A stretch of DNA of 33,052 bases from an uncultured Rhodospirillales bacterium. Lineage in GTDB: Bacteria > Pseudomonadota > Alphaproteobacteria > Acetobacterales > Acetobacteraceae. This document shows positions 31,870 through 33,052 of the stretch, piece after piece. Where the stretch lies: assembly GCA_903891315.1 (NCBI GenBank), contig CAITEF010000662.1, forward strand, positions 1 through 33,052. The letters are read 5' to 3'. Numbering within the stretch: the first letter of the stretch is position 1; each line of letters starts with the position of its first letter. The notes beneath the pieces are model-generated. The model was not told the origin of the DNA, did not search any database, and saw nothing but the letters and a program-made list of their open reading frames with translations. A program made the position numbers and the translations under genes.

Positions 31870-32016
31870 TCACATTAACGTGAGAGTTGTAATTTTTGCA
31901 TGGAAGTTAAGCGTTTCGCTCACAAATCTATAAAATGCAAATGTTTGTAGTCTTTTCTAGTCTTTTGTAGTCTTTTGTAGTCTTATGGCGTTGTGGTATT
32001 TATAGGAAATTGCTTT
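31870..32016. promoter_or_regulatory. AT-rich upstream region of the sensor kinase
   Basis: This gap between the hydrolase stop and the kinase start is markedly richer in A+T than all neighbouring sequence. It contains the tandem repeat at 31948-31987 and several TATA-like words (for example CTATAAAATG near 31929). The kinase promoter must lie here, but no clear -35/-10 pair stands out. Confidence 0.4.
31948..31987. repeat. Four 10-bp tandem repeats, TAGTCTTTTG
   Basis: The units are TAGTCTTTTC, TAGTCTTTTG, TAGTCTTTTG and TAGTCTTATG, head to tail. The 10-bp period puts each unit on the same face of the helix, as in iterons or cooperative operator arrays. They lie about 200 bp upstream of the kinase start and 30 bp past the hydrolase stop. 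Confidence 0.9.
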
Positions 32017-32793
32017 TCAATCGCATTTCGTTGCTGGTTCCGTATCAATCACGAAATGCGCGATGCAATCGCCGAAGCGGCGGGCGAATTCGGTGGTGTT
32101 GCCGCCGCCATGCCCGCTGATCCCGTCCGGGCGGTCGATCAGCAGGAAGGCCCCCACCTGCGGGGCCAGCATCTCGCGCAGACGGCTCGAACGCTTGTCC
32201 TCATCCCCGGCGAACGGGTCGGCCACGAACTGGGTGAACATCACCCGGGTGGACTGGTGGGGGATGTCGCTGAGCATGGTATAGAACTGCACCTCGCCCC
32301 TGGTGGCCACCTGCCCGCCATCGGTTCCGGCCAAAGCGGGCGAGACGGCGAGAATGGCATCGACAACTCCCGGTGATTTCAGCAGCAGCAGGGAATTGAT
32401 CCCGCCGCGCGACTGGCCGGCTGAGATCACGCTTTTCCAGCCGCCCTGGCGCAAGCCCGCCAAACTCTCACGCAGGAAGCCGACAATGTCGTCCAGTCTC
32501 GTGTTGCCATCCCATTCCGGTGCGCGCTCGAAACGCATGATGTCGAATCCGGCCTCGTTGAGGGCGCGCAGATAGGGTTGGGTCGGATTGCCGCGCAGAT
32601 CGCGGCGTTGCCCGTCCAGCCCATGCCCCCAGACAATCACGCCGCGCGCCGCCCGCGGGCCGCGCTGGGTGAAACTCGCATCGACCACAATGGCGTATTT
32701 CGCTGCGTCGCCGAACACCACCGCGCCGGGATCTGCGGCCCAGCCCGGGCTCGCCGTCAGTGCGAGCAACGCCGTCAGAATCAATCCCCGCAT
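32017..32793 (-). CDS. Secreted alpha/beta hydrolase
   Basis: This is an exported serine hydrolase of 258 residues. A signal peptide (MRGLILTALLALTASPGWA) is followed by the strand GVIVWGHGLDGQRRD (oxyanion region), the nucleophile elbow AGQSRGG (Ser128), a probable acid at Asp192 in FVADPFAGD, and the catalytic His228 in GISGHGG. The ATG at 32793 is preferred because GGAGG lies about five bases upstream; the preceding GTG is too close. Fold and triad are clear, but the substrate is not; it resembles dienelactone hydrolase/esterase-type proteins. The product should be periplasmic. It is divergent from argG and same-strand with, but 267 bp from, the sensor kinase gene. Confidence 0.82.
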   Translation of the reverse strand: MRGLILTALLALTASPGWAADPGAVVFGDAAKYAIVVDASFTQRGPRAARGVIVWGHGLDGQRRDLRGNPTQPYLRALNEAGFDIMRFERAPEWDGNTRLDDIVGFLRESLAGLRQGGWKSVISAGQSRGGINSLLLLKSPGVVDAILAVSPALAGTDGGQVATRGEVQFYTMLSDIPHQSTRVMFTQFVADPFAGDEDKRSSRLREMLAPQVGAFLLIDRPDGISGHGGGNTTEFARRFGDCIAHFVIDTEPATKCD

Positions 32794-32921
32794 CACCGCC
32801 TCCCGGATTTTTCGCCCGAGGATTCTAACCGTTTCGCATCAGACCCGAAAGGGCTGCGGCTTGCCTCCCCCCGCCCTGTGGCGCTACCTGAGCGGCTTAA
32901 TCTCTGCCAGGGAAGCGCGTG

Positions 32922-33052
32922 ATGGCTGTGAAAGACGTCAAGAAAGTGGTGCTCGCCTATTCCGGCGGGTTGGACACCAGCGTGATCCTGCGCTGGCTGC
33001 AAACCACCTACAAATGCGAGGTTGTCACCTTCACCGCCGATCTCGGCCAGGG
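32922..33052 (+). CDS. argG: Argininosuccinate synthase, 5' end
   Basis: The first 43 codons are present before the window ends. The translation [20 protein letters not shown], followed by VILRWLQ and [10 protein letters not shown], contains the ATP-binding PP-loop SGGLDTS and the typical argininosuccinate synthase N-terminus. The enzyme joins citrulline and aspartate with ATP in arginine synthesis. A purine-rich AGGGAAG lies about eight bases before the ATG at 32922. The gene is divergent from the hydrolase and cut only by the window edge. Confidence 0.96.
   Translation, partial: MAVKDVKKVVLAYSGGLDTSVILRWLQTTYKCEVVTFTADLGQ

Noticed and set aside
31948-31987. CRISPR array
   Set aside because: The units are 10 bp, head to tail without spacers, and no cas genes are nearby.

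Overview
The window is GC-rich, densely coded DNA from a bacterial chromosome. A cell-cycle GANTC methylase (CcrM) next to RNase HII, a DmeF-type metal exporter, the mutS-glnD pair and an oxalate module with a PanE-like reductase together suggest an alphaproteobacterium. Rhodospirillales/Acetobacteraceae is the most likely placement, but that is inference from gene content, not a phylogeny.

Layout. (1) Positions 1 to about 2929 are the end of an integrative element: a serine resolvase (+), a convergent tyrosine integrase (-), and a displaced 3' part of a tRNA-Lys(CTT) gene at 2885-2929 that marks the attachment site. The intact tRNA and most of the element should lie to the left, outside the window. 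(2) 3120-6678: a VIT-type metal transporter, an orphan Leu/Ile/Val-type solute-binding protein, a convergent OafA-like acyltransferase whose 3' end overlaps it, and a solitary PemK/MazF-like toxin gene. (3) 6783-11347 (-): a tight five-gene run, metY, nucleoside phosphorylase, DoxX-like membrane protein, rnhB and ccrM, linking sulfur-amino-acid and nucleoside metabolism to genome maintenance. (4) 11561-15490 (+): an oxalate:formate-antiporter-type MFS protein, an AAE3-type acyl-CoA ligase (probable oxalyl-CoA synthetase) and a PanE-type reductase (probable oxalyl-CoA reductase). Together these could import oxalate, activate it and reduce it to glyoxylate. (5) 15537-25522 (-): mutS, glnD, dmeF and a 1155-residue LplT-PlsC-acyl-ACP synthetase fusion. 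(6) 25631-29472 (+): NADP-malic enzyme maeB, a palindromic repeat and a KgtP-like dicarboxylate/sugar-acid MFS carrier. (7) 29503-32793 (-): an orphan membrane sensor histidine kinase, an AT-rich gap with a 10-bp tandem repeat, and a secreted alpha/beta hydrolase. (8) 32922 to the end: the start of argG.

The most unusual signals are these. An 83-bp palindromic element lies in frame inside mutS and adds about 28 residues; a relative sits between maeB and the MFS gene. There is a compact candidate oxalate-to-glyoxylate module, a clean tRNA-Lys attachment scar, a solitary toxin, and a helically phased TAGTCTTTTG tandem repeat ahead of the sensor kinase. No CRISPR array, rRNA or obvious antiphage island is visible.
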